Positions 36,401 to 48,380 of a stretch of 64,000 nucleotides of DNA are shown here, piece after piece (positions within the stretch are counted from its first letter, which is position 1; each line of letters opens with the position of its first letter). This DNA is from Neurospora tetraspora (taxonomy: Eukaryota; Ascomycota; Sordariomycetes; Sordariales; Sordariaceae). The position numbers and the translations under genes were made by a program. The notes beneath the pieces are model-generated. The model did no database searches and had not been told where the DNA came from. It worked only from the letters and a program-made list of their open reading frames with translations. The DNA is taken from NCBI RefSeq assembly GCF_033439725.1, contig NW_026944383.1, forward strand, positions 5,952,001 through 6,016,000, read 5' to 3'.

Positions 36401-37453
36401 AGGGTGCCGAATTGGGCCACCTTCTGATCTCGGTCGCTGTTCATTCGCTCAACAGTCTGTCCGTATTGGTTGAGAACGTCTCGAAGATATTCGTCAGACT
36501 CTGTGCTCTCCTCGATACGTTCCCGCAGCTCTGCGATGGCATCTTTCTTGTACTCTAGTTTCTCCTGTTTGGTCTGCAGCTCGTTGACGATCCTGAGGAA
36601 ACTGTTGGCCTGCTCCCATTTTTGCTTGATTCGAACATCCTCATCCTTGATTTGTTCTAGCAGCTCGTCGTACTTGTCGCGAGCCTCTTGAATCTCGCGA
36701 GTGAGCTTATTTAGCTCCCTGTCGACCTTGTCCAACCTCTCCTTGTTCTCCTTATCTTGGGCCTCTTGCACCTTGAGGATTCGAAGCTCTTCACCCTTTT
36801 GCTTTCGAAGATGCTTGAGGTTGTCGATAACTTTAGCGTACTTTTGGGCTTCGAAGATTTCGTCGAACCTCTTTTTCAGCTCAGCCGGGGGGGCCATGGG
36901 CCAGAGGGACTCGTCCTGATGGCAAAAGATAACCGCGTCTAGCACAGCTGGTGAGACGCCCAGCTTCTCGGGAACGAGCTTGTCGAGCTCCAATACTTTG
37001 GTAGATATTACTTGGCGATTGCCATTGGCCCGCAATAGGAGACTTCCTTCGAGGGCATTTTGGGTTCTTTTGGCCTTCTTGATGACCAGCTGCATGTTTC
37101 GAGTTACGACGAAGGATTCACCAAGAGTGGAGCGGAAAGAAAGCTTGATTTGTGCCTGTACATCCTTCTCACCGACGAGCTGCAACATATTATTTTTAGC
37201 CGGCGTCTTCCCAAAATCAGGGACAGTCGACAGTGGCACTCACGTTAGGGTCGTGGATGAAAGCCCCGCCCACCTTGCTGTTGGGCGGAAGCTCGCCAGT
37301 AGTAGCGTATTTGAGACATTCGATGATGGTGGTCTTGCCTGAGCCATTGTAGCCGACGATGAGGGTTAGTGGGGTGTTGAAGGCAATGGCCTCTGGGTGG
37401 CGTGGCCCAAAGGAGCGCACGCCCAAGATGGACATTTTCTCGATCTTGGACAT
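33436..37453 (-). CDS. uvs-6: RAD50, SMC-like ATPase of the MRE11-RAD50-NBS1 complex
   Basis: Tethers and processes DNA double-strand breaks with Mre11 and Nbs1. Two exons: 37453-37244 (70 codons) and 37179-33436, giving 1317 residues, the usual RAD50 length. Walker [10 protein letters not shown] lies at about 34-42 and the Q-loop motif [10 protein letters not shown] is at about 150. Long coiled coils flank a zinc hook, HICLLCERS, with the expected Cys-x2-Cys. The C-terminal ATPase half has the signature [19 protein letters not shown], Walker B with [12 protein letters not shown], and an H-loop ITHDEEF. The ATG before [15 protein letters not shown] was chosen because it gives the standard start; upstream codons are leader. 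In N. crassa the RAD50 gene is uvs-6, adjacent to wc-2 on linkage group I as I recall, which agrees with this arrangement. Confidence 0.97.
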
Positions 37454-39651
37454 GTTGGGCAACCTCTCAAGGATTGGGTATGGACTGGGCCACGTGCCTC
37501 GCCTTTCTAGATGGACGTGCTTCCGGGTGAGGTCGACGATAGAAGTAGGGATGGAGTCGCACACTTGTCGATGCTGGACGCGTTGCAGTCGCGGGTTTGC
37601 AGCGTCTGATGGAGCATGGGACCAGGCAGCAGTAGCGCGAACTGCACGTACTCACGGGATCTGCTATTGACCGAGTGTTGCCGCGAAAACATGCTCTGCC
37701 AAGCTGCCAAGCTGCCAAGCAATCGGTTGCCGAAAGCAGATGAAGCCAAGACCGCCAAGCCTTCAATGCGCGTGCAACCGGATCATCTCGTCCGACAAAA
37801 TCCACTCACGAGACAGAGTCCCCAACCCGACCGTGACATCTCCGGACAACCACGAGGCATTCCCGAGCGTGCTCGCGCGTCTGTCGAATCCAGTGCGGTG
37901 GGGCGCGTTTCCCACCCTTTACCAATCACCGTGACCGGCGACAAGCCCGAAGTGGCAGGGAAGCCCAGGCTCCAGCCCAGAGAAGGGGGTCTTGAGGGGC
38001 CGCGCAGTGGGGGGCCATCTGTTTTGACTTTCAGTTTGAGCAGATTTGAAGAGACGGGACCAGCAGAGGCCATCGAATACTATGGTACTAGGTGCTCTGA
38101 AATTGTGAGGTAGGCGCGCAGAAAAAAGAGAGACTGGAACATGGAACAAATCAGGGAGGTAATTTATAGTAGAGTAAGTAACCGAAGGTATGTACCTGTA
38201 CCCAGACGACCCAGAGTGCCAGACTTGAACCAGAGGCTGCGTGCGTACTGGTTCTTGGATCTCGCTGACGGAAGCCGAGGTAGGTATCACAAAGAACGCC
38301 GCAATCCCTTCTGCCATTCCTCGAGAGCAGAATTAAATCAAGCTGTGCTCCCCATCTGATCCATATGTCAAAGAGGCAAAGTGGAACGCCATGATGCTGA
38401 TCAACCGCTGGAAAAGGTACCTCACAACGTGGGCCCTCCACCTGCCTCCGACTCGGGATACCAATACGTAGGTTTTACGTTTTTTACAGGGAGCAGACAG
38501 CCATCTGGGTGTGTATGCGTATGAACTTTGCTCGATTCGAAATGCATATCTCCCTCCCACTCCAGGTCCGATTTCATTCATCTCAACTACGACGTCTACA
38601 ACGTAACTAGTGGAAATAGGCCGCATGGTGCCATAATACCTAACCTGCTCGGCCTATCAAGAGTCAAGACTGACAGCAGGCGAACTGGGAGAAGACAGAC
38701 GTGACCATATCTTGGTTGTCTGTTAGGCCCTGCCGTCCAATGCCACCGCTTCTTCCTTCAACACAAGTATCTACCTCCTAACCTAAACTCCTCACGGCGC
38801 ACGCATTGAGACAACCCTCAAGCCACGGCCTACTACGACACGGGCACACGGCACAGATTGGCGGTAATGACTTGGTAACAACCAAGTTTCCTCATGTAAC
38901 CACGACCCCTCGACCTTCCACCACCACCACCGCCAGCACGGCACCAGCAAAGCAATACTTTTGAGTCTGAAAGTGGGGACTTTTGGAGGGCTCAGTTCAA
39001 GATTCCCATCTGCCATCCCAGAAATCCCATCCTCGTTAAGGGCGCCATTCCCCCAGGTCCCAGATCATCACACGCCCACCCCCCGCTCCCATCCTTACCG
39101 GGCTTGTTCATTTCCCTGATCGACAACACCCTTTGCCTTCCATCTTTTGTCGTTGCTGCGCCGCGGTTTTTGGACGTACACAAGACGTCGACTTGGTCTC
39201 GCAGCACTTCACCTTTACTATCTGCTGCATTTCGGCCTGAATCCAGTCTGCAAAAGCACCGACCACACAAGTCCACAGCACAACGCCGCCATCAAAAGCA
39301 ACGTGACTGGAATATCGCCCCGTACTCCATCTTTCGAAAGTCAGATGCAGAAAACAAATACTGCAATATCGCATGGGGGACTAACCTAACGAACTTTTTC
39401 GAATTGCGCGCTTGTGTTGCTGTTAGTAGCCCATTCAAAGCGGGCTCCTTCTTCAGCTCCTCCTCCACCGCCGAAAAGTCAGGAACCACCAGGAAGCAGC
39501 AGCAGCACGAGCAGCAGCGGCAACATTGAACAGCAGCAGCAAAACGAAGGTTTTCTTCGATGCGCCGCCGCCGTCTACACCTGCAATTGTCAGATTGCCG
39601 CCATCTCGCCGCCTCACCACTACTACCTACACTACTACAACCACCAGAACA
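37454..39651. promoter_or_regulatory. Divergent promoter region between RAD50 and wc-2
   Basis: A 2.2-kb head-to-head intergenic segment. The wc-2-proximal 600 bases are rich in short CA/CT runs and end in a CAG-rich leader. Open frames of 60-165 codons on both strands lack recognisable domains. A single GATCGA lies near 39118, of the general type bound by GATA/WCC proteins, too short to weigh much. No repeats with other parts of the window. Confidence 0.45.
39496..39540. repeat. CAG-rich interrupted triplet repeat in the wc-2 leader
   Basis: Two blocks of CAG/GCA triplets are separated by CACGAGCAGCAGCGG and CAACATTGAA, about 110 bases before the wc-2 ATG. It is a potential length-variable or structured leader element. 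Confidence 0.7.
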
Positions 39652-41429
39652 ATGTCTCACGGACAGCCTCCACCCGGATCCAGCATGTATGGCTTTGGAG
39701 CCATGGGAATGGGATCCGGTATGGGAGCCGGCATGGGAACTGGCATGGGAACCGGCATGTCAGCCTCGCAGGTGCGCAGCAGCAGCAGCAAGCAGCATTT
39801 TCTTTTCCGTCTGATCTTTTTGATGCGTTTATGCTGGACGAAAATGACAAGCAAGCTAACGATTGGCCGATTGATCGGCCTTCAAGCTGCAGATGACTTC
39901 CGACCCACAGGACATGATGTCGCTTCTGGACCCTTCGGTGTTTTCTGGGTTTGACGGAATGTCGATGAGTCTCGATGTCGGCGATTCCATGTCAACCCCC
40001 TTCACCCCGGTCTCGGTCCAGCCACCCCTCCCTGCGTTACCTGCAGGGCCAAGTCACGTTGGGGTGCGCGGCGGTCACGGGGCCCCCGACCAGCTATTTT
40101 CCCCCGACGACGTTATTGCGACCAGCATGCCCAGCGCCGGACCGATGATCGCCACGCCTACCACCACCACCTCCGGACCTTCGGCCGGCCCTTCGTCGGG
40201 CGGCGGAAGCACCCTGACCGAATTCACCAAGCGCCGCAATTGGCCCGCCAAGGTTGTTGAAGAGCTCCAGGACTGGGAACACATTCTGGATGCCAACGGG
40301 CGGATAAAGCATGTCTCGCCCAGCGTAGAGCCCCTTACCGGCTATAAGCCGCCGGAAATCATTGATTTGTTCCTCAGGGACCTGATCCACCCGGATGACG
40401 TCGGGGTCTTCACCGCGGAGATGAATGAAGCCATTGCGACAGGATCCCAGTTGCGACTATTCTACCGGTTCCGGAAAAAGGATGGAAACTGGACCATTTT
40501 CGAGACTGTCGGTCATGCGCACATCGCCGCGGCCAAGTTTGCACCCAATCCGCAGAACCAGTCGCCCTTCTGCCAGGCCGTTTTCATGATGGCTCGGCCC
40601 TACCCGACCAAGAACGCGGGTCTGTTGGATTCCTTCCTGGAGCACAAGATCGAGAACGAGAGATTGAAGCGCAGGATTGCCGAGCTGCGCAGAGAGGAGC
40701 AGGAGGAGCAGGAAGAGTCGCAGAGAACATGGCGGATGAGCCAGGAGGGACGATCTGATGTTACGCCGTCCGACGATACCACGACCCAGCTGGGAATGAC
40801 GCCTTTCTACATTCCCATGAATGCCCAAGCTGACGTTATGATGCCGCCACCCAGCCAGCCGGCGTCGTCGCTTAACATTGCGCTGACGCGGGAGAACCTG
40901 GAGGGCATTGCCGGAAGCCGGCCCGATTCTATACGCGAAAAGATGTTACGATATGAGGGCAATCACGCAGACACGATTGAAATGCTTACAGGGCTGAAGT
41001 ACCAGGAGGGTGAGAGAAGTCATGGTATCACAACGGGCAACGCCAGCCCGACGCTCATTAAGGGTGATGCGGGAATTGCGATTCCACTAGACCGAGATCC
41101 CCGGACGGGAGAGAAGAAGAAGAAGATCAAGGTTGCAGAGGAATACGTGTGCACCGACTGCGGTAATTATCCCCTATCCCCTCCTACCCCCCGCCCCTCT
41201 CTCTCAAAATAGCTTCTTTTCGACTTCAGTTTCTGACAAGGATGCTGAAACAGGTACGCTCGATTCCCCCGAATGGCGAAAAGGACCTAGTGGACCAAAA
41301 ACACTCTGTAATGCATGCGGTCTTCGCTGGGCAAAGAAAGAGAAGAAGAAGAACGCCAACAATAACAACAACGGCGGAGGTATGGGCGGTCACGACAACC
41401 ATACACCAATGGGTGATAATATGGGATAA
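39652..41429 (+). CDS. wc-2: White collar-2, PAS/GATA zinc-finger partner of the blue-light receptor
   Basis: WC-2 pairs with WC-1 to form the White Collar Complex, which drives light-induced genes and the frequency gene of the circadian clock. Three exons: 39652-39771, 39893-41162 and 41254-41429, giving 521 residues. The first exon encodes a Met-Gly-rich repeat. A single PAS domain lies at about 160-265 ([20 protein letters not shown] onward). A basic KKKKIK precedes the GATA-type finger at 460-485, Cys-x2-Cys-x18-Cys-x2-Cys, interrupted by intron 2 right after the second Cys. The tail is Asn/Gly-rich. Length and order agree with N. crassa WC-2 (about 530 residues). If intron 1 is not removed, the frame shifts; splicing at GCAG|GTGCGC gives the expected product. 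Divergent from RAD50. Confidence 0.97.
39700..39759 (+). repeat. Coding minisatellite: Gly-Met-Gly repeats in WC-2
   Basis: About five imperfect 12-base units (GGCATGGGAACC type) encode a GMGx tetrapeptide repeat at residues 17-36 of WC-2. Units in this position probably change copy number between species and strains. Confidence 0.85.
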
Positions 41430-43752
41430 AAGATGAAGATGCGCAATGAACCACACGAACTGCAAGCGGCTATATACCTATACGCAACCAAATTCGACCG
41501 CTCTCAACATAACCTCGACACTTATCAAGATCCACAACACAAACGGTCGGCGCATTTGCCCTTCAGATTGAGAAAAAGAAAAATGACCGGTTTATAGAAG
41601 AACGAAGAGAAACTACGAAGCGGGGGTAGACACTTATCGGACATTCCTTGCTGTGGATTGAAGGAGGGGAGACTAGACAAGGAAAAGGTGCGCCGGGCGC
41701 GGGTGCATGAGGAAGAGACGGACCAAAAAAACAGAACGGCACCGATTCCGTGCTGCCTGGTTCGCGGAGCAGTCTTGACATGCGCAGCTTAGCTTTGTGG
41801 GCCGTCCCGGGAACGTGCCTAGGAGAGCCGGTGGTGCATGGTACGATGAGATGGGGAAAGAAAAACCGGCATCGTTACGAGACACTTTTTTTTTGGATGG
41901 ACATATGACTGGGAACCGGTTTGGCTTGGGCAGGAAGAGGAATTGTCACGCCGCCCTCGCCGGCGAGTGAGTTTTACCAAGCGATGAACGGAAGGGCGCA
42001 CACGAGAGAAAGGGGTTACTATACCACCATGTTAACGCGTGCATTTGAATGATGATGAGCTACCGCCACCTGCTGGTACTAGGCTTTTTGGTTATCACAA
42101 TGGCTGCTAATGCCAACCGGTATAATTTTACAGTGAGGGTGATTGCGCCGAACGGTCTTTCGAGCGCTGTTGTTCAGCAACTCGGCCTACTGGGTTCTTT
42201 CTCTTGGGCCTTTGGCGGCTAGGTATGCTGCATTTGACGTCTGACTTGGAGGAAGAAATTCCTCGATGGCCAGATGATGGGACTTTACCAACAGGGATAA
42301 CGGAGATCACGAGAAAGATCATGATCCTAGGAGGAACTTTAAGTTCCCAGCATTAAGCTGACTTGACGGAGGAGCAGGTTTACGTTAAGCTAGAGAGACT
42401 GGAGTGTGCAGACGGAACAGACGGGCAGAGACGGGCAAGGAGCAATCCAAGGATACGTCCGAGATCCACAGAACCCTTTTACCCGGACTTCATCGACCCT
42501 GCCTCCTGCGACTGAGCACTCATGCTCTGTTCCCGTGGGAAGGGGATGCAAACCGCCAAATGGAGTTTGATTCAACGGGTTGATGCCCGTTGATGTTCCA
42601 CGAGAGATACCGTTCCAGCGTCACCCGTATCACGGTGGCTTGACTTGTGTGTTAGAGTCATCAAAAGGGTCAAGACGACCTAGCCAAACGGAAAGGCTGG
42701 CGGCCGGGACGAAAAAAGATGCAAGATGTATGAAGGGTTTTAAGGAGACCCTGCTTGCTTGAAGATACTACCCATGCCCAACGACGTGTTTCTTGAACGA
42801 TTTTGAGAAAGGTTGGGAGGTTGGGTACCTGCTTTCATAGGCGACAGGACCTAATAAGTGTACTGCATAGTAGACGCCGCCTGAGAGAAGGGGATCCATG
42901 GGATGGTCCCTCGATAGGTAGGTCGTCGCTGGAGAGCAACTTCAAAAGAGGGGGTTTCAGGTTCACGGCAGCTTTGCCCCAGCGGGCCAGCGCCCAAAAC
43001 TCACCCCAGCCGAACGAACCATCAGCGTACCGTATCGATAAGCGCGATAAGGGGCACCGCCCACGCTTGCTACCCCGCAGAAACGTCATGGATACCACAG
43101 CCCCCAGAGCCCGAGGGGTAAAAAGCACAGGAAAGAAGGAGGTACTTGGGGGCTTCTGGGCGCCAAGCTTTCTTTGCCCCCTAATTCCGTTCAAGCCCCC
43201 AAGTAACCGGATAGATGGTTCGAGTTGATCTGAAGATTTGCGGCGGCGGGCGGGTGAGCGGGCAAGGACGCTCTACCGGTACCACATCTAGACCCATCCA
43301 TCATAGGGTGCCAATCAGCTGTGCTCCATTTGCTGACGGGGAGAAAGGGTCAAGGAGGCGAGAAGGAGGGGAAGATCAGGAGGGCGACGAGAAGGGACAG
43401 AGGGATGACGGGAAGTTGTTGCATACAGCCTAGAGCCGCTCAACATTCCAGTTGGGTTGACATGGACGGAAATTGATCTCATCTTGCGTTGATACCTTAC
43501 CTTACCTTGCTTCATGACTTTCAGGCACTCTGTACCCACGTGCAAGCTGTTTTAGGTACCGTTGAGCTTTATGTACTAGCCTCCTTATTACAGCCAGGAA
43601 AACAGGTCCCCTTCTTTCTTCAGCTCCCTTCCCCACCTTTTCCCAAGTCTTGCATTTAGGTTCCTGTCAGGCACACAAACCATACACCATAGACTTCTGC
43701 ATCAACCGACCAAACAAGGAGATCCAGATATCATATACAGAAATCAGACACA
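41430..43752. other. 2.3-kb intergenic region between wc-2 and the beta-flanking gene
   Basis: wc-2 and the next gene run in the same direction, so this holds the wc-2 3' region and the next promoter. The 150 bases before 43753 have C/T- and A/C-rich runs typical of a leader (CTTCTTTCTTCAGCTCCC type). Frames of 60-140 codons within it show no domain. Nothing else recognised. Confidence 0.5.
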
Positions 43753-44837
43753 ATGAACAGATTCATCGGCAAGGTCGTCGACAAGTTCGGTGGTGATGAT
43801 GATGACGACAAGAAGCAGCAGAGCCAGGGTAAGTTCCAGTTCTCCAGCCTCGTTAACCGCCGTCCTGGTCCTCCTCCTTGGAACCTGGACCTGTGTGCGC
43901 GACATGATGCTAACTTGCGCTTCCTCTGTCAACAGGCGGGCAGTTCTCAGGCCAACAATACACGGGCGGACATCAACAACAGCAGCAATACTCTGGCGGC
44001 GGTGACTGTACGTACATACCTACCCAAGAATCCAAGACCTACCCAAAATGTTTCATCCCCATATGATCGGAACCATGCGCTTTTCTAACACGCGCATGTT
44101 TTTCCCACAGTCGCACACGGCGGCGCCTACCCTGCTGGCGGCGGCTATGCCTACGAGGAGGATGATGACTTCCGCGGCGCGGCCAACCACGCGGCCAACC
44201 ACGCCGATGAGGACGAGAGCTTCTTCTCGAACATTTTGAACAGCCTCAGCTCCAAGAAGCAGCAGGTTGCTGAGGAGGATATTGATGAGGATGGTTAGTA
44301 CAATTTCCAGTTTTCCGCGCGGGCGCACACGGGCGCCTGCGCTCCTCTTCTTCCCCAGATCCATCCAAGACCTATCCATTCCAGGTCCTCATCATGCATA
44401 TCATTAACCGCCCTTACTCCAAACAAACAGAAGCAGTCCGCGCCCACAAAACCTTCTACTCCTCCTCCGCCTTCTCGCCCAGCTCCGAGACGCCCGAGGC
44501 GACCTCAAGCGGCATGGGCAGCGCCGCGGCCCTGCAGGCGCTCAAGCTGTTCACCAGCGGCTCCTTCTCGTCGTCGCAGTCGCAGTCGCAGAGCGCCTTC
44601 ATTGGCCTGGCCATGTCGCAGGCCTCCAAGCTGTTCGACCAGCAGGCGTCGGCCGGCAAGGTGTCGGAGAGCACGGACAAGCAGAGCGTGGTGATGAAGG
44701 CGGGCGAGATGGCGCTCAAGATGTACCTCAAGAGCCAGGGCGCCGGCGGCAGCCAGACGTCGTCGCACACGCAGACGCAGGAGAGCTCGAGCGGGTTGGG
44801 CGGTCTGTTGAACATTGCTGGCAAGTACTTGAAGTGA
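43753..44837 (+). CDS. Fungal 'beta-flanking protein' (DUF7721-like), function unknown
   Basis: Four exons: 43753-43828, 43936-44007, 44111-44293 and 44431-44837, giving 245 residues. The N-terminal 25 residues are MNRFIGKVVDKFGG plus an Asp run. Next comes a Gln/Gly/Tyr-rich low-complexity stretch, an acidic segment (AYEEDDDFRGAANHAANHAD), and a C-terminal helical half with GMGSAAALQALKLFTSG, FIGLAMSQASKLFDQQAS and MALKMYLKSQG, ending GLGGLLNIAGKYLK. That C-terminal pattern is what I know from fungal proteins annotated as beta-flanking protein. No catalytic motif or signal peptide is visible. Introns have donors GTAAGT, GTACGT and GTTAGT, all with good AG acceptors. The gene is convergent with the D-lactate dehydrogenase gene, 270 bases away. 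Confidence 0.78.
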
Positions 44838-45107
44838 GCGAGCGAGTTCGGGAAGTCTCTCTTGAGGGAAAAAGGCCGGGTGGTCTATGAGCGAAGGAGC
44901 TAAGGTGTAAGGAAATGATTTCATGAAGAAAACGGAGATGATGAAGTGATGAATACGACTATTTACAGTTTCGAACATCAGGGTATAAACAGGAAACTGG
45001 TCTAAACCATACAGGCGAGGATGCTTAACCGTACAAGCCACCTTTTTTTTATCAAAACCAAGCGCTTTTTTACACTTGCCACAGTCGAGCCGATCTATCT
45101 CAAAGTC

Positions 45108-47038
45108 TTACCACTCCTGAACCTCGCCGGGCTCAGGCTTCTGCATGCGAACGACCTTGTCGCAGTTGAGAATGCACTTGGGGTCCAGGGCCTGCTTGAT
45201 CTATTTTGGAAAGGGATGTTAGCACTTCACCCTTGACTGACCTAATTTTATAGGAAATGCGTGATGTTAAGCTTACCTTTCTCATGGTATCAACAGTGGT
45301 CTCACCAAGCTCGTGGGGGAGATAGTCACGCTTGACGAGACCGACACCGTGCTCACCAGTAACGGTACCCTCCATCTCCACAGCGCGCTTCACCATGCGG
45401 TGGACGCAGTCCTCGGCCAGCTTTCTCTCGGCGTCACTGTAAAGGAGAAGAATGTGGAAGTTACCATCGCCGACGTGGCCAACAATGGAGCTCTTAAGCC
45501 CACTCTTCTTGAGGTCGTCCTTGGTCAGATCGATGATGTCAGGGAGCCTGCTCATGGGCACGGCGACATCGCCAGTCCAGAGGTGCTCGCCGGGCTTCTT
45601 GATGCTGAAGGTGCTCCACAGAGCCTCCTTGCGCGCGCTCCAAAGCTCTTCCTGCTCGTCGTTGCTCTTGGCAAACTCGAACGTCTGGCCGCCCGTCTGC
45701 TTGGAGAGACCCTGGACGATGGCGACCTGCTCCTTGACGCCATTGGGGGTGCCGCTGAACTTGAAGAAGATGGTGGGGGCCTCCTTCCACTGGCGGCTGG
45801 TCACGCCGGCCTGGTTGATGATGCGCATCTGATCATCGTCCAGGATCTCGACGGCGGCGACGGGGACACCGTTGGCGACAACGGAAGCGACGCAATCGGC
45901 GGCCTCGCGGATGGACTTGAAGCTGGCGACGGCGACGGACTCGGAGGCGGGCTTGACGGTGAGCTTAAGGGTGGCTTCGGTGACGAGACCGAGGGTGCCC
46001 TCGGAGCCGATGAAGAGCTTGGTCAGGTCGTAGCCGGCGGACGACTTGCGAGGGCGCTGGCGAGTCTTGATGACGGTGCCGTCGGCGAGGACGACGGTCA
46101 GGGACAGAACCCACTCGCGCATGGTGCCGTAGCGGTAGGCGTTGGTTCCGCTGCAGCCGGTGCCGATCATGCCGCCGATCTGGGCGCCCGGGCCCGGGTC
46201 GGGAGGGAAGAAGAGGTTGTCGTTGGCCAGGTCCTCGTTGAGATCCTGCCAGCCGACGGCGGGCTGGACAACCACATCGAGATCCTCCTTGTGCAAAGCC
46301 AGAACCTTGTTCATGCGGCGGAAGTCGACGCAGATGCCGCCGCGGGTCGGGGTGAAGTGGCCCTCGAGGGAGGTACCGCCGCTGTAGCCGACGACGGGGA
46401 TGGCGCGGGTGTGGCACACCTTCATGAGCTCGGACACCTCCTCGGTGGTGGAGGGGTAGACGACGCAGAAGGGCTTTTGGGAGGCATCGGACTGGTGGGA
46501 GGACCAGTCCGAGTTGGAGTGCTCCTCAAGGTCGTAACCGGCGGTGCTGACATTCTCTTCGCCGACAATCTTCACAAAGTCGGCCCAGGCAGCCTCGAGG
46601 TTGGCCTTGCTGGTGTCGTGTCTAGGGGGAGTGGTCTTGGCGAGAGGGAGGGTAGAATCGGCGGAGACCTCGCCCCTGGGATACTGGGTGCCCACGAGCC
46701 AGCCGAGACCGGCCGTGAAGATGAGGACTGCGCGCGCATTCGTATGGGTTAGCCTGGAGCGTACTGGCGCATCAAAGCAGCTTTGACGGGGACTTCATAC
46801 GGCCAGTAAGGGAAAAGTTGTTCCAGCCGGCACGCGACTGACGGTAGGCGGCCATGCGAATGCGCTCGGCCTGCTCACGCTCCAGGCGCTGCGAGACACT
46901 CTCGGTCAACTGGCCCTTGAAGCTGCCCTTGACATTGTTCGAGTATGACCGGGCAGACCGGCTGCCGGTAACGGAGACATTGGACCTGACGGCGACCCGG
47001 CCGAGGCCCTTGGAAGCCCTGCTCGCGAGCTGCGACAT
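45108..47038 (-). CDS. Mitochondrial D-lactate dehydrogenase (cytochrome), FAD-dependent
   Basis: Oxidises D-lactate to pyruvate and passes electrons to cytochrome c (yeast Dld1 type). Three exons: 47038-46801, 46727-45277 and 45200-45108, giving 593 residues. The N-terminus is a clear mitochondrial presequence rich in Ser, Arg and Ala (SQLASRASKGLGRVAVRSN), followed at about 80-95 by a hydrophobic segment LLIFTAGLGWLVG, a likely inner-membrane anchor. The FAD-binding domain has VVGYSGGTSLEGH, then PPDPGP and TGCSGTNAYRYG. The C-terminal FAD-oxidase domain has HVGDGNFHILLL and GTVTGEHGVG, and the last exon ends with the KPEPGEVQEW tail. All three junctions keep the frame. A 479-codon antisense frame on the plus strand is a shadow. 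Confidence 0.93.
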
Positions 47039-48380
47039 TGTTGTAGCAAGTTGTAACTATGGTATGGCTGTAGTTGAGAGTTGGAGAACTCTGCGGTCTT
47101 TCAAGTAGGTACAAGTAGGTTGAAAAATGATGGGAAGGGGTTGTGTAATGATGCAATAGCTGTGTACGGCCCGCGGATCACCTTGGCGACGGCTTTCACT
47201 GGCTTGGCGACGGGGAGTCGGCCGGGGCAGATGGGGAGAACATGGAGAAGGGTGCCCTGGGCGGGAAACGGGACGGCCGGGATGGGAGTTCGTGAGGGGA
47301 ACGGCAGGAATGGGGCATTTGGGGCAAACAAGTGCCCGTAGCACGCAAAAGGTCATAGCTCCCTCCCCCGCAGTTGCCCGCACCGGGTCCGCATCGGAGC
47401 ACAGCACCGAGCGAGCAGCAGGGACAACCTCGCGAGCGGGAAGAATCACGGCTGAATAGCTGCAGGTCTTCTCCACCGAGAGCTCCTCGTCTTCGCTCTT
47501 TCTTCGGCCGTCTCGGCTGTACAGTTGCCGAACTCCATCCTGCTTCAGTTGTTTACTTTTAACCGTGAATATCCTCACATATCCACCGGTATCCGCGGTG
47601 TTGGCTCGTGCTGCTGACCAGCCATGCTGTCAGCGGCCGTATCGTCATCCGGATGGTCGAAGTTCTGATCAACACGTCCGATGTGACATCGCTCCAGCAG
47701 ACGTCTACAAAGATCTTCAAGCTTAACCCACTCAAACTTCTTCCATGGAACATTCGACCAGCAGATCGCCTTCAAGAGGAGAGAGGAGAAAGTACACGTT
47801 ATTTGAAAGCCGGAAGGAGCTCCGATGCCGGCGCGGGCCCCGATCCGGTCCCGACTGACGACGACCTCCGAACGATTTACATATCCCGGGGCCGGCCCGG
47901 TAGACGTTTCTCACTTCAGATATTATCCGGCTAGTATGTCCTGGTCGTAAACGGATTGATCACGACAACATAGATGAAGATGATGAGGACGGCTTCGCTA
48001 CGAGAGACGCAGTTCAAATCGGAAACAGTACCCAACCTATCAACTTTCGCAGGTAAAACTACTGGTTGGTATTCACCCGCTGCCCACAAAGATCAACGAC
48101 AAGTGTCACTGAGGGTCTATCCTATCCCATTGGTCAGACCCTGTTTTCATCCAAGCAGTTCAACACCAACGCCTTTCAGGCAAATGTTGCTGGAACATAA
48201 TCCCAGACACGGGCCGTAACCATGGCCGAGGAAAGGAGACCAGTGCGTTCTTGTCTCGATATGCATCAACCGAACCGGTACACACAAACATTTTTCATTC
48301 ATTGGGTCTTTCACGCCTTCAAAATGGTACCTCAAAAATCCTCATGACGCCCGCACACTCACATGGTTCCTAAGCCGAGC
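47039..48380. other. Intergenic between D-lactate dehydrogenase start and amidase stop
   Basis: The first 500 bases are the D-lactate dehydrogenase promoter and leader, GC-rich around 47200-47420. The remainder is the amidase 3' flank. Open frames of up to 170 codons lack domains and probably are chance. Confidence 0.5.

Noticed and set aside
39526-39954. Alternative 142-codon frame across the wc-2 start region
   Set aside because: It reads through intron 1 in a different frame; removing 39772-39892 gives the known WC-2 sequence.
45313-46752. 479-codon plus-strand open frame opposite D-lactate dehydrogenase
   Set aside because: Gly/Asp/Val-rich shadow of the minus-strand enzyme, with no domains of its own.
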